The notes under the pieces were generated by a model. The model had not been told where the DNA came from. It ran no database searches and worked only from the letters and a program-made list of their open reading frames with translations. A stretch of 64,000 bases of DNA from UBA5072 sp041737175 (lineage in GTDB: Bacteria > Bacteroidota > Bacteroidia > Bacteroidales > UBA10428). Position numbers and translations under genes: made by a program. This document shows positions 43,636-51,495 of the stretch, one piece after another; position 1 is the first letter of the stretch, and each line of letters opens with the position of its first letter. The stretch covers positions 177,709-241,708 of the forward strand of contig JBGSSF010000009.1 of assembly GCA_041737175.1 (NCBI GenBank), written 5' to 3'.

Positions 43636-44910
43636 TTATAAGTTGCCCTGTAGCAGCTTGTAATTATATATGGCCTGCAGTTTAAGGATCCTGTGATTTT
43701 CATACTGGAGTTTTGCCAGGATCTCCGCATCGAGATCGGACAAATAATCGTTTGAAGTGATGATTCCGCTGGTGAGTTTCGACAGGCTGGCTGCAGTGAT
43801 TGCTTTTCTGAGTTCCAGAATCTTTTTATCCTGCTCAATGAGTTCATCATATTTCTTCAGATTGGTAACTTCTGTCAGTAACTGTATGTTTAACTGATCA
43901 TTAAATGTTTTCTTTTTGATATCGACCACCTCTTTCTGGATATCCAGTATTTTTTTCTGTCTCCGGTTATCGCCATAATTCAGGAAATTCCATTTCATAC
44001 CGATTCCCAACGAATAGAAAGTATGGAATTTATCGCTCAGCATATTGTAGCCCGGCCGGCCATAGGCAGTCTGTCCAAATGCAAAAAACCTGGGAAGATC
44101 AGAAGATGAAACCAGTTTCTGGTTCGCCAGGAGCACCTCCTTTTGCTTGTCGAATAACACCAATTCCGGTCGATTAACCGATTGATCCATGCTTCCCGGA
44201 TCAACAGGTTCGGTTATGGTCTGTTCTTCGGTCAGGGTTGAGTCGAGCAAAATGGACATCGTTTTAAAAAGCTGCACCCTGTTTAATTTTAATTCGGTCA
44301 GTTTTTGTTCAAGCTTTATTTCTTCAGCTTCCAGGGCCAGCATGTTCTCGGGTAACAGCACCCCATGGACCACACCGGCCTGAACGGCTTTTTTTCTTTC
44401 CTTTAATTCATCCAGGGAAACCCGTAAAACATCAGCGTTCTTCTCGGTGATCAAAATGGAAAAATAAACCACGCTCACCTGCTGTCTTATGCGCAGCAGA
44501 TCCGATTCAACCTGCTGCATATCCGCTTCATAATTTGCCTTTTCAATGTCTTTCTGCGCCCTGGTGATGCCGCCATCATACAATGGCTGGTTGATATCTG
44601 CCCATATCCTGTACTGGTCAAGCGGAGGTGAGGGTATGGTAACGGGCATGTTTTCCAGAATATCCGAAAAATCAATTGTTTCGCTATTATAGGTAGCCTG
44701 TGCGTTAAGGCCAATGGCCGGGTACCAGTTGGTGGTCAGGTTTTTGATCCTAAAGGATAAGGCTTCGCCGGAAATTTGCTTTTGCCGGTTCAGCGGACTG
44801 CGTTCTCCGGCAATTCTCAGGCAATCGGCAATCGTAAGTGGTTCTGCCTGCTGGCCAAAGACTCCGGCATACCAAGATACAACTGCAAGTATCAGAAATA
44901 GTTTTCTCAT
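43636..44910 (-). CDS. TolC family outer-membrane efflux protein
   Basis: A 424-residue outer-membrane factor that forms the exit duct of the exporter. Signal peptide MRKLFLILAVVSWYAGVFGQ; then two OEP repeats rich in long helices (LTIADCLRIAGERSPLNRQKQ, YRIWADINQPLYDGGITRAQKDIEKANYEADMQQVESDLLRIRQQVSVVYFSIL, and RRQKKILDIQKEVVDIKKKTFNDQLNIQLLTEVTNLKKYDEL). It begins 1 bp after the TetR stop, so the regulator and the exporter share a transcript. Confidence 0.93.
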   Translation of the reverse strand: MRKLFLILAVVSWYAGVFGQQAEPLTIADCLRIAGERSPLNRQKQISGEALSFRIKNLTTNWYPAIGLNAQATYNSETIDFSDILENMPVTIPSPPLDQYRIWADINQPLYDGGITRAQKDIEKANYEADMQQVESDLLRIRQQVSVVYFSILITEKNADVLRVSLDELKERKKAVQAGVVHGVLLPENMLALEAEEIKLEQKLTELKLNRVQLFKTMSILLDSTLTEEQTITEPVDPGSMDQSVNRPELVLFDKQKEVLLANQKLVSSSDLPRFFAFGQTAYGRPGYNMLSDKFHTFYSLGIGMKWNFLNYGDNRRQKKILDIQKEVVDIKKKTFNDQLNIQLLTEVTNLKKYDELIEQDKKILELRKAITAASLSKLTSGIITSNDYLSDLDAEILAKLQYENHRILKLQAIYNYKLLQGNL

Positions 44911-44911
44911 A

Positions 44912-45532
44912 TCAGGGCTTTATAGATTGGATAATGAATTCACTGACTACTTTTTTTCTTTCCTCCAGAAATTGACGATAGGCGTTTTCATTATTTCCGA
45001 AGAAGATCCTCTGTATTAAAGGTCTGGCTGCAACCGGAAAAATACACATGGACAGGATGTTGATGATCAGTTGTCGTGGATCAATTGGTCGGATATTCCC
45101 CTGCTGAATCTCATTAACAAACTGGTTGACAAACATTTCAGGCTTTATCCCGGATTTTTGCATAATGTTGTATAACCTGTCGGGGTTCCTGTTGATCTCA
45201 TGCAGTATGAAAGCGGGAATGAATTTGTTCTCTGACAACATATCCATATATTCAGTTACAATTCGTTCAATTTTGTCATTAATACCACTGTCTGAACTCA
45301 GGATACCTTCCATCTGGGGCACGATATAGTGGAAGGCATACGTAAAAACCGCATCAAAGAGTTTTTCCTTGGTTCTAAAATAGTAGTGCAGCAACGATTT
45401 GTTGATACCGGCCTCACTGGCGATCTGCTGCATGCTGGTGCCTTCCAGTCCATGGAGTATGAAGACTTTCTTAGCCGCTTCGAGAATCTTATTCTCAGTG
45501 GATTGGGAATGCGTTTCAGGGGTTTTGACCAT
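44912..45532 (-). CDS. TetR family regulator of the exporter operon
   Basis: A 206-residue repressor, first gene of the seven-gene exporter operon. The N-terminal HTH is typical: ENKILEAAKKVFILHGLEGTSMQQIASEAGINKSLLHYYFRTKEKLFDAVF. The ligand domain has no obvious family. The arrangement TetR - (TolC) - HlyD - ATPase - permeases parallels E. coli cecR-ybhGFSR. The start codon itself lies inside one arm of an inverted repeat, and a strong palindrome covers the transcription start, so the protein most likely represses its own operon until an exporter substrate binds. Confidence 0.93.
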   Translation of the reverse strand: MVKTPETHSQSTENKILEAAKKVFILHGLEGTSMQQIASEAGINKSLLHYYFRTKEKLFDAVFTYAFHYIVPQMEGILSSDSGINDKIERIVTEYMDMLSENKFIPAFILHEINRNPDRLYNIMQKSGIKPEMFVNQFVNEIQQGNIRPIDPRQLIINILSMCIFPVAARPLIQRIFFGNNENAYRQFLEERKKVVSEFIIQSIKP

Positions 45533-45568
45533 TTAATTAAATCATTTGGTTTAACCAACTGGTCAAAA
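45523..45568 (-). promoter_or_regulatory. Probable TetR operator (nested inverted repeats)
   Basis: A perfect palindrome TTGGTTTAACCAA lies at 45546-45558. Around it, TTTTGACCA (45523-45531) and TGGTCAAAA (45560-45568) form a second perfect 9-bp inverted repeat. The inner palindrome overlaps the predicted transcription start and the outer one overlaps both the -7 element and the start codon, an arrangement suited to self-repression. Confidence 0.7.
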
Positions 45569-45595
45569 TTAAATCAAATTTTTAAATCCACAAAA
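45564..45595 (-). promoter_or_regulatory. Promoter of the exporter operon
   Basis: On the minus strand, TTTG (within ATTTTG, near 45595-45591) is followed after exactly 19 bp by TAATTTTG (45571-45564), a full match to the Bacteroidota TTTG-N19-TAnnTTTG promoter. Transcription should start near 45556, about 25 bp upstream of the TetR ATG. Confidence 0.7.
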
Positions 45596-45619
45596 TATTT
45601 TTGAAGAAAAAGTTGTGAT

Positions 45620-46366
45620 TTATACTACATGCTGTTTTATCGCATTCAGGAAGAAATCTTTCTTGGTTCGGGAGACAGGGATCTGCGAAGAATCCGACAT
45701 TTCAACATAGCCGCCGTCTTTTCGCATGTAAGATTTCACATGTCGCAAATTGACCAGGTGGGAATTGTGGATCCGGAAAAAGTGGTTGTTGTCAAGCAGA
45801 AGATGATAGTCGTTCAGACATCGGGAAACCAGGTATTTTCTTTTCTGTGTAAGGTAAAAGCAGCAATAGCTCCGTTCAGCCTCAATCCGGATAATATCCT
45901 CAATGAGAACATATTCATACCCCATGGTTGTTGGCAAAGAAAGCTTGTTTGGCGAACCGGATCTCAAATTGTCGAGCAACACGCTAACCATATTCAACTG
46001 GCTTCTTTTAATGGATCTGGTAACTTTATTTACTGCTGATACCAGTTCAGTAATGTCAACCGGCTTCAGCAGGTAGTCAATGGCGCTGTAACGGAACGCC
46101 TGTATGGCATGCTCATTGTAGGCAGTCACAAAGATAACCTCAAAACTTCGGTCGGGTAACCGATTGAGCAACTCGAAGCCACTTCCCGACGGCATGGCAA
46201 TATCCAGGAAAACGATATCCGGATTCTTGACTGCTATCTCAATCAAACCGTCGGTAATATTGGTAGATGAGCCAACCACACTGGTATCAGGGCAGTATTG
46301 GTTGATGGCCCCGCAAAGGAAATCGATGGCATCCGGTTCATCATCTATAACTATAGTTTTAAGCAT
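45620..46366 (-). CDS. LytTR family response regulator
   Basis: A 248-residue regulator. The receiver has IDDEPDA at residues 7-13, the phosphoacceptor Asp55 in VFLDIAMP, and YLLKPVDITELVSAV. The C-terminal LytTR DNA-binding domain has LSLPTTMGYEYVLIEDIIRIEAERSYCCFYL and FFRIHNSHLVNLRHVKSYMRKDGGYVEMSDSSQIPVSRTKK. It lies 11 bp after the histidine kinase gene, so the two form a pair. No target gene is evident nearby; the TetR operon is transcribed in the same direction downstream and has its own promoter. Confidence 0.95.
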   Translation of the reverse strand: MLKTIVIDDEPDAIDFLCGAINQYCPDTSVVGSSTNITDGLIEIAVKNPDIVFLDIAMPSGSGFELLNRLPDRSFEVIFVTAYNEHAIQAFRYSAIDYLLKPVDITELVSAVNKVTRSIKRSQLNMVSVLLDNLRSGSPNKLSLPTTMGYEYVLIEDIIRIEAERSYCCFYLTQKRKYLVSRCLNDYHLLLDNNHFFRIHNSHLVNLRHVKSYMRKDGGYVEMSDSSQIPVSRTKKDFFLNAIKQHVV

Positions 46367-46377
46367 TGGTTAGGGTT

Positions 46378-48351
46378 TTAATTCAGTATGGGTAAAAACA
46401 ATTCGACACGAGTCCCTGAGGGCTTATTTTCATTGTCTTTCAGATCGATATAGCGAATCCCGAGTCTGCTTCCGTACAAAGACTTTAGCAGTTTCATCCG
46501 GGTCTGGGTGATGGAACCTCCCAGTGAAATGTGATTGGTTATCCGGCTGTTTTTAATCTTTTCAGCATTTTCCCTTCCTATCCCGTTGTCCTCAATGGCA
46601 CAGAAAATGGACTTGTCTGCCAGGTTAAAGGATACCTGTATCCTTCCTTTTCCCTGCTTGTTCTGGATACCATGCCAAAGTGAATTTTCAACAAAAGGCT
46701 GTATCAACAGGGATGGTATTTTAAAAAGAATGGGGTCGATCTTTTCATCCACAAAAATGTCGTAGTCGAATTTTCCCTTGAACCTTACTGATTCCAGTTT
46801 AAGATACAGTGACAACATTTCAATTTCATCCTGCACCGACATGTATTGATTTTGTGAACTTTCCAGTATTTTGCGCATGAGTTTCGAGAACTTGGAAAGG
46901 TATTCCAGCGATTTAGGGGTATCGTTGTGGAAGATATAGGATTGAATGGAGGTCAGACAGTTGTATACAAAATGAGGATTCATCTGCTGATTCAGATTCT
47001 TTTGCTTCAGCTCGATAATCTTGTGTTGGGTCAATAACCGCTGATGTCTGACCACCAAAAGTGTTATAACGAAGATCAGACCAAAGATTCCACACAAAGC
47101 GATCAGAATGGTCCTGGATTTGTTGATCCTGATCTTCTGCACCTCATTCTCCGATTTAAGCAGTTTGTTTTCCTGTTCCTTCCGCTGCATCTCATAGGTT
47201 GTCTGGATATCTGCAATGCGCTGGCTCAGCTGGACATCGATGATCTGTTTATCCAGCTCATGATAACGGATATAGCTTGCCATGGCCTCCTGGTTTTTGT
47301 TCTGGAAGGAATCCAGCTTGAATTTGTAATAATAATAGTCTTTCAGCGTCCTCAGATCATTTGACATTTTAACCAGGTCGAAGCATTTATCAAGGTTCTT
47401 CCGGGCTTTGTCGAATTGCTTTGATTTAATTTCCACATCAACAATACTCAGTAGGGTCAAGGATTGCGCATTAATATCATCTGATTTTTCAAGGATTTCC
47501 ATCCCCTCGTCGAGAAGTGTTCGCGCACTGGTCAGGTCCTCGGTCTGCGCATAAATATCACCCAGAATTTGATAATTCAGCCCAACTCCAAATTCATTGT
47601 CAATTTCCTTGTTGATCGTCAATGCTTTTTGAATACAGGCAAGAGCCTGATCATACTGTTTCAGCTGCCTGTATGCAAGGGCCATGTCGTTCAGCGCACT
47701 TGCATAATAAATCTTATCCCCGCTTGTTTCAACACTCGAAAGCGCCCTTTGGTAGTAATAAAGCGCCTCTTTATAGTTGCCAACTTTCATATTAATCTGT
47801 CCGATATTGGTATAAAAGTAGGCTTCCACCCAGTCCGATTTTTTGTCGCCAAACTGCTTCATAGAAGAGGGTAAACTTCCACCCTGTTTCATGATCTCAA
47901 TCAACCTGGCACCTTCATGCGCGCTCTGCAACGAAAGATCAAGTTTTCCCGATAACAAATAGAGATAATTCAGGTTATTGTAAACCCTGATCTGTTCGAG
48001 GGTATCCTTTCGTTCCTTGTCAATGGCAAGTGATTTGCCATAATAATATTGCGCTTCATCGAATTCACCATTCACCACGCACGCATTTCCGAATAAAGTA
48101 TAGTAATCATACAATTCACTGCTATCCTTGCTTTTGGAAATGGCAATCAGTTTGCGAAGCAAATTTTTGCTGAGAACCGGATCAATTCTTGAATAGAACC
48201 TGGCCGAATCATATAGGGTTTTAAGTTTACCGGTATCCTGCAGAGGTTCAGTTTTAAAGTCATCAAAATCAATGGTGCCATTTACAGGTGCGAGTCCGGT
48301 TAAAAACACCAGGGCATAACAGGTTATAATTCTAATGAAGATAAGTTTCAT
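46378..48351 (-). CDS. LytS-type sensor histidine kinase with TPR sensory domain
   Basis: A 657-residue kinase. Signal peptide or first helix at the N-terminus; about eight TPR units (for example YTNIGQINMKVGNYKEALYYYQRALSSVETSG and YQILGDIYAQTEDLTSARTLLDEGMEILEKS); a coiled segment; one membrane helix (SRTILIALCGIFGLIFVITLLVV); then the His_kinase domain with the phosphoacceptor in NQQMNPHFVYNCLTSIQ and the ATP-binding region LIQPFVENSLWHGIQNKQGKG and IEDNGIGREN. The TPR part is probably periplasmic and senses a peptide or protein partner. Confidence 0.93.
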   Translation of the reverse strand: MKLIFIRIITCYALVFLTGLAPVNGTIDFDDFKTEPLQDTGKLKTLYDSARFYSRIDPVLSKNLLRKLIAISKSKDSSELYDYYTLFGNACVVNGEFDEAQYYYGKSLAIDKERKDTLEQIRVYNNLNYLYLLSGKLDLSLQSAHEGARLIEIMKQGGSLPSSMKQFGDKKSDWVEAYFYTNIGQINMKVGNYKEALYYYQRALSSVETSGDKIYYASALNDMALAYRQLKQYDQALACIQKALTINKEIDNEFGVGLNYQILGDIYAQTEDLTSARTLLDEGMEILEKSDDINAQSLTLLSIVDVEIKSKQFDKARKNLDKCFDLVKMSNDLRTLKDYYYYKFKLDSFQNKNQEAMASYIRYHELDKQIIDVQLSQRIADIQTTYEMQRKEQENKLLKSENEVQKIRINKSRTILIALCGIFGLIFVITLLVVRHQRLLTQHKIIELKQKNLNQQMNPHFVYNCLTSIQSYIFHNDTPKSLEYLSKFSKLMRKILESSQNQYMSVQDEIEMLSLYLKLESVRFKGKFDYDIFVDEKIDPILFKIPSLLIQPFVENSLWHGIQNKQGKGRIQVSFNLADKSIFCAIEDNGIGRENAEKIKNSRITNHISLGGSITQTRMKLLKSLYGSRLGIRYIDLKDNENKPSGTRVELFLPILN

Positions 48352-48628
48352 TGTTGTTTTCTCCGCATTATCGTGTTGAATACAAGTACCTGAACCGCCT
48401 CTTTTACTATGATCCCTGATACATGAAATACCCTATTCCGCTTTCTACATTTTAATCAAGATAATTAACTGATTACGAGATAAATGCAAATATTATACCA
48501 TTCAGGTTATATAGCTAGTAATCTGATAAATATATAAATAATCGGCAAAGTGGTGCGTGAAATCTGTTCCGGATGTGTCCGATTCCGGTACATGTAGTGT
48601 GCGATTACGAACATTTTGTGACAACATG
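48352..48628. other. Intergenic region without a gene
   Basis: This stretch is moderately AT-rich and holds no convincing frame. It must contain the promoter for the kinase-regulator pair. A TATAATATTTGC on the minus strand near 48490-48501 is close to the -7 consensus (one mismatch) but has no -33 element at the right distance. Nothing else is seen. Confidence 0.5.
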
Positions 48629-48658
48629 AAAAAAGGCTGTCTTTTTTGGACAGCCTTT
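48629..48658 (-). terminator. Terminator of the SusCD locus
   Basis: On the minus strand GGCTGTC and GACAGCC form a 7-bp stem around an 7-base A-rich loop, preceded by AAA and followed by TTTTTT. It lies 12 bp after the last gene of the SusC/SusD operon. Confidence 0.88.
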
Positions 48659-48669
48659 CAATGCTTCAT

Positions 48670-49185
48670 TTAGGGTTCATCTTCCAGAAATCCGGTTCTT
48701 CGGTAACCCGAAACAATCAGTGTATCTCCGGCAATTCCTGTAGAGCCTTCCAGATCCTCAAACCACATTTCGAAATAAATGCTGTCGGCAATTGCGCCGG
48801 ATTCCCGTGTTGATGCATCCTTGATAATTTTGCCATTCCTGACTAGTACTTTAATATCATACCCATCGATATAATTGATCACTGTATCCTGACTGCCAAA
48901 AGTCAGGGTTGTCAGGTCAACGGGTATTTTTACCTGGTAGGTCCAGAAATTGCCCTCGTCATTGATCCACATCTCATTGCCGTCATCGGCGGATGTGTTG
49001 TAGGTTACTACCCTTGTATAGCCAGCCCCGAAAGGATCAGGGCCATAAACGTTATGATCGTAATGGACATACCATTCTCCGGCCATTTCCACCAGGGGTG
49101 ATTCCTCATTCTCAAAATCATCTTTCAGATCGCAGGATGTAAACAGAAAGACGGTAATCAACAGAAATATTATACTGTTTTTCAT
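48670..49185 (-). CDS. Lipid-binding-type lipoprotein (PF12888-like) of the SusCD locus
   Basis: A 171-residue lipoprotein: signal MKNSIIFLLITVFLFTSC (lipobox cysteine 18), then EMAGEWYVHYDHN, an opening typical of the Bacteroidota lipid-binding putative hydrolase family seen at the end of SusC/SusD operons. The rest forms a small beta-rich fold (VVTYNTSADDGNEMWINDEGNFWTYQVKIPVDL). It is the last gene, before a terminator and 11 bp after its neighbour. It may bind the ligand or help anchor the surface complex. Confidence 0.75.
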   Translation of the reverse strand: MKNSIIFLLITVFLFTSCDLKDDFENEESPLVEMAGEWYVHYDHNVYGPDPFGAGYTRVVTYNTSADDGNEMWINDEGNFWTYQVKIPVDLTTLTFGSQDTVINYIDGYDIKVLVRNGKIIKDASTRESGAIADSIYFEMWFEDLEGSTGIAGDTLIVSGYRRTGFLEDEP

Positions 49186-49196
49186 AGGTTTTGCTT

Positions 49197-49946
49197 TTAA
49201 TATTGAACTTGTTCCAGTTGTACATGAAAAACCCCGTTGTCAAAATCTGCGGTACTCGTAAATGTGATTCTTTTATTAACCGCATCAACGGTAAATGAAG
49301 AAATGTCAGCCACATTCCCGAATCCCGGGGCAGTTGCCTGGCTTATGGTAAAGTTATTGGCCGGGATATCATTGGCGGTTATTACAGCCCCCTGGAAAGC
49401 AAAATCAGTTCCGTAAGCTCGTCCGATAGAATAGTACCCACCCAGTGCACAGGATAACTCATAGGTCTTGTCGCCTGTTTTGAGAATATAAACGTACTTC
49501 ATATCACTGTATTGGGGTAAAACAGCAAAGGCAGGTGTTCTTTGAACATTGGCCAGATAAACGCCTTCCAGTCCGGTCACCATATCTTCGTTTGGCGGAG
49601 CAATGAAGACGGTCCGGGTGGCTACACCCTCATAGCCATCCGCATTGGTAGCTGCATAGCTGATTACATATTTGTCTATTACATCCACATCCACTGTCGT
49701 TCCGCTATAACCTGTAAATTCACCAATTACGCTGACCCTGACATCCAGAGGGTTTCCGTCCTCTGTTGCAGTTACACTGCCATCGGTATAGGGCACTCCG
49801 ATGGTATGAATCATTTCCGATTCACCTTCCATTTCAAAAACAGGGAAAAAGGTAATGCCCGATTCGTCTTCATATTCCTTTTCGCAACCCATAAATGGCA
49901 ACAGGAGGCTTGCGAATAATATATACATTGATTTTCTGAGTTTCAT
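49197..49946 (-). CDS. DUF5011/DUF5012-type Ig-like surface lipoprotein
   Basis: About 249 residues from the ATG at 49946 (signal MKLRKSMYILFASLLLPFMGC, lipobox cysteine 21); the longer frame would overlap the SusD gene. After the lipid anchor come beta strands and phrases such as YVISYAATNADGYEGVATRTVFIAP, the characteristic end of a DUF5011-type Ig-like domain, then a C-terminal domain of about 130 residues. Such proteins act as surface glycan- or peptide-binding partners of SusCD. It sits between SusD (11 bp) and the lipid-binding gene (11 bp). Confidence 0.78.
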   Translation of the reverse strand: MKLRKSMYILFASLLLPFMGCEKEYEDESGITFFPVFEMEGESEMIHTIGVPYTDGSVTATEDGNPLDVRVSVIGEFTGYSGTTVDVDVIDKYVISYAATNADGYEGVATRTVFIAPPNEDMVTGLEGVYLANVQRTPAFAVLPQYSDMKYVYILKTGDKTYELSCALGGYYSIGRAYGTDFAFQGAVITANDIPANNFTISQATAPGFGNVADISSFTVDAVNKRITFTSTADFDNGVFHVQLEQVQY

Positions 49947-49957
49947 AGCATTAAATA

Positions 49958-51478
49958 TTATTGGTTCCACCATACTTTAGTCTGCATAACCGTGGCATCC
50001 GGGATATCCTTGTATGCAGCTGCATTGATATTAAAGTTTAATTCGCTGTCGGGATAAGGCAGCCTGACAGGGAAATTGCCATTGGATGCGCCCTTTTTAC
50101 TGTAGATTAAAGTCCCGGGAATGTATGATGCAGGCAGATCCGATTCCCGCCCTTCCGGAATTTCGCTCTGAACTTCGGGTGCAGCCTGCTCCGGGTAACC
50201 GGTTCTTACGCGTTCCAGGAAAGCCTCAGCGCCTCTTTGACCTTCAGCGGCGTCAACCCATTTCTGCATAATGATAGCCTTTAACCGGGCATTGAAATCG
50301 GTGGCCGGGAATGGATACACGGTTGAAAACAAATGCATGCCGGTGGTATCGGCTCCCATGCGGGCAAATGAACTGATTACGCCCTCTTTGTAATGGCTTT
50401 CCGCTGCAGGTATATCACCCAGCCTCAGGTAAGCTTCCGCCAGCAAAAGGTTGGTTTCAGCCACAGTCATCAAATAAACCGGCATGGTAGCGGTTAAAAA
50501 TGGCTTTGAGATAACATCAGGCGCCATCCATTGCGTTGTTGGTATTTCATACGATCCCGGAATTATGCCATCGATGTTGCCACCAATGACTGCAAAAAGC
50601 GCCTGCAACCTTGAATCATTATTTGCCTTCAGATAAGTGGTGAAGGTTGCGCAGGCCCTGATATTCTGGGCGGTATTTAATTGGCGCTGATCGGCTTCAA
50701 ACAACGGATTTGATTTGCTGTCCACATCTTCAAAATTGGTCAGCGCAACATCCCGGGTCAAAAATGTACCCTCAGCCAGTAAATTGGTCAGTTCTGTATT
50801 GGCCCAGGCTGTATTGGCTGCATACTGTCTTAAGATTATCCTAAGTTTCATGGTATTGGCAAAATCAACCCAGTCATCTATATCGGCATCCAGCAATACA
50901 TCATACTGGCGGTACCTGGCAGCTGCAAAACCATCAAGATCTTTCTCCAGTGCCGTATTCAGCAATTCATAAATGGAGGCATAGACCTGTTCTCCCGTAT
51001 TAATAACAGGTGTGAAATTCCCCTCTTCCCCTTTGAATGCCTCATCATAGGGTACATTCCCATAAAAATCAACCAGGTACTGAAATCCATAGGCTTTTAG
51101 CGTGGAAGTCATCAGATAAAGGCCCCAGTTTTCCTCCTGCTCTGCCTTCTTATGAATGATTTCATTGTCACCCAGACCATCCCTGTACATCGAAAGATAG
51201 GAGCCATCCACCCTGTTATCATTGCTACTGAGGGTATAGGTCTCAAATGTCTGGTATTGAGATGATGTATTGTTTTGTGCCCAGTGCTGTGCCCAAAACG
51301 ACCCGATCAGGCCATAATCCGCGCTCATAACACCAGCAACCCCTGCCTGGGCAGAAGGCAGCAACAAATAATCTTCGACGTCGTCGGGAAAATTCGGATT
51401 TTCATTTACATCCAGGAATTCATCACATCCTGACAGGCCAAAGAACAATAAGCTCAATATGATAGTAAAGTGCTTCAT
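49958..51478 (-). CDS. susD: SusD/RagB family nutrient-binding lipoprotein (SusD-like 2 type)
   Basis: A 506-residue surface lipoprotein that caps the SusC channel and delivers substrate. Signal MKHFTIILSLLFFGLSGC with lipobox cysteine at 18 followed by DEFLDVNENPN, the start of the SusD-like 2 subfamily. TPR-like helices include VYASIYELLNTALEKDL, WVDFANTMKLRIILRQY and AETNLLLAEAYLRLGDIPAAESHYKEGV, and the end is VMQTKVWWN. It follows the SusC gene after 17 bp. The substrate is not evident; the subfamily is often linked to peptides or uncharacterised glycans. Confidence 0.93.
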   Translation of the reverse strand: MKHFTIILSLLFFGLSGCDEFLDVNENPNFPDDVEDYLLLPSAQAGVAGVMSADYGLIGSFWAQHWAQNNTSSQYQTFETYTLSSNDNRVDGSYLSMYRDGLGDNEIIHKKAEQEENWGLYLMTSTLKAYGFQYLVDFYGNVPYDEAFKGEEGNFTPVINTGEQVYASIYELLNTALEKDLDGFAAARYRQYDVLLDADIDDWVDFANTMKLRIILRQYAANTAWANTELTNLLAEGTFLTRDVALTNFEDVDSKSNPLFEADQRQLNTAQNIRACATFTTYLKANNDSRLQALFAVIGGNIDGIIPGSYEIPTTQWMAPDVISKPFLTATMPVYLMTVAETNLLLAEAYLRLGDIPAAESHYKEGVISSFARMGADTTGMHLFSTVYPFPATDFNARLKAIIMQKWVDAAEGQRGAEAFLERVRTGYPEQAAPEVQSEIPEGRESDLPASYIPGTLIYSKKGASNGNFPVRLPYPDSELNFNINAAAYKDIPDATVMQTKVWWNQ

Positions 51479-51495
51479 CTTCTTATATTTAAATT

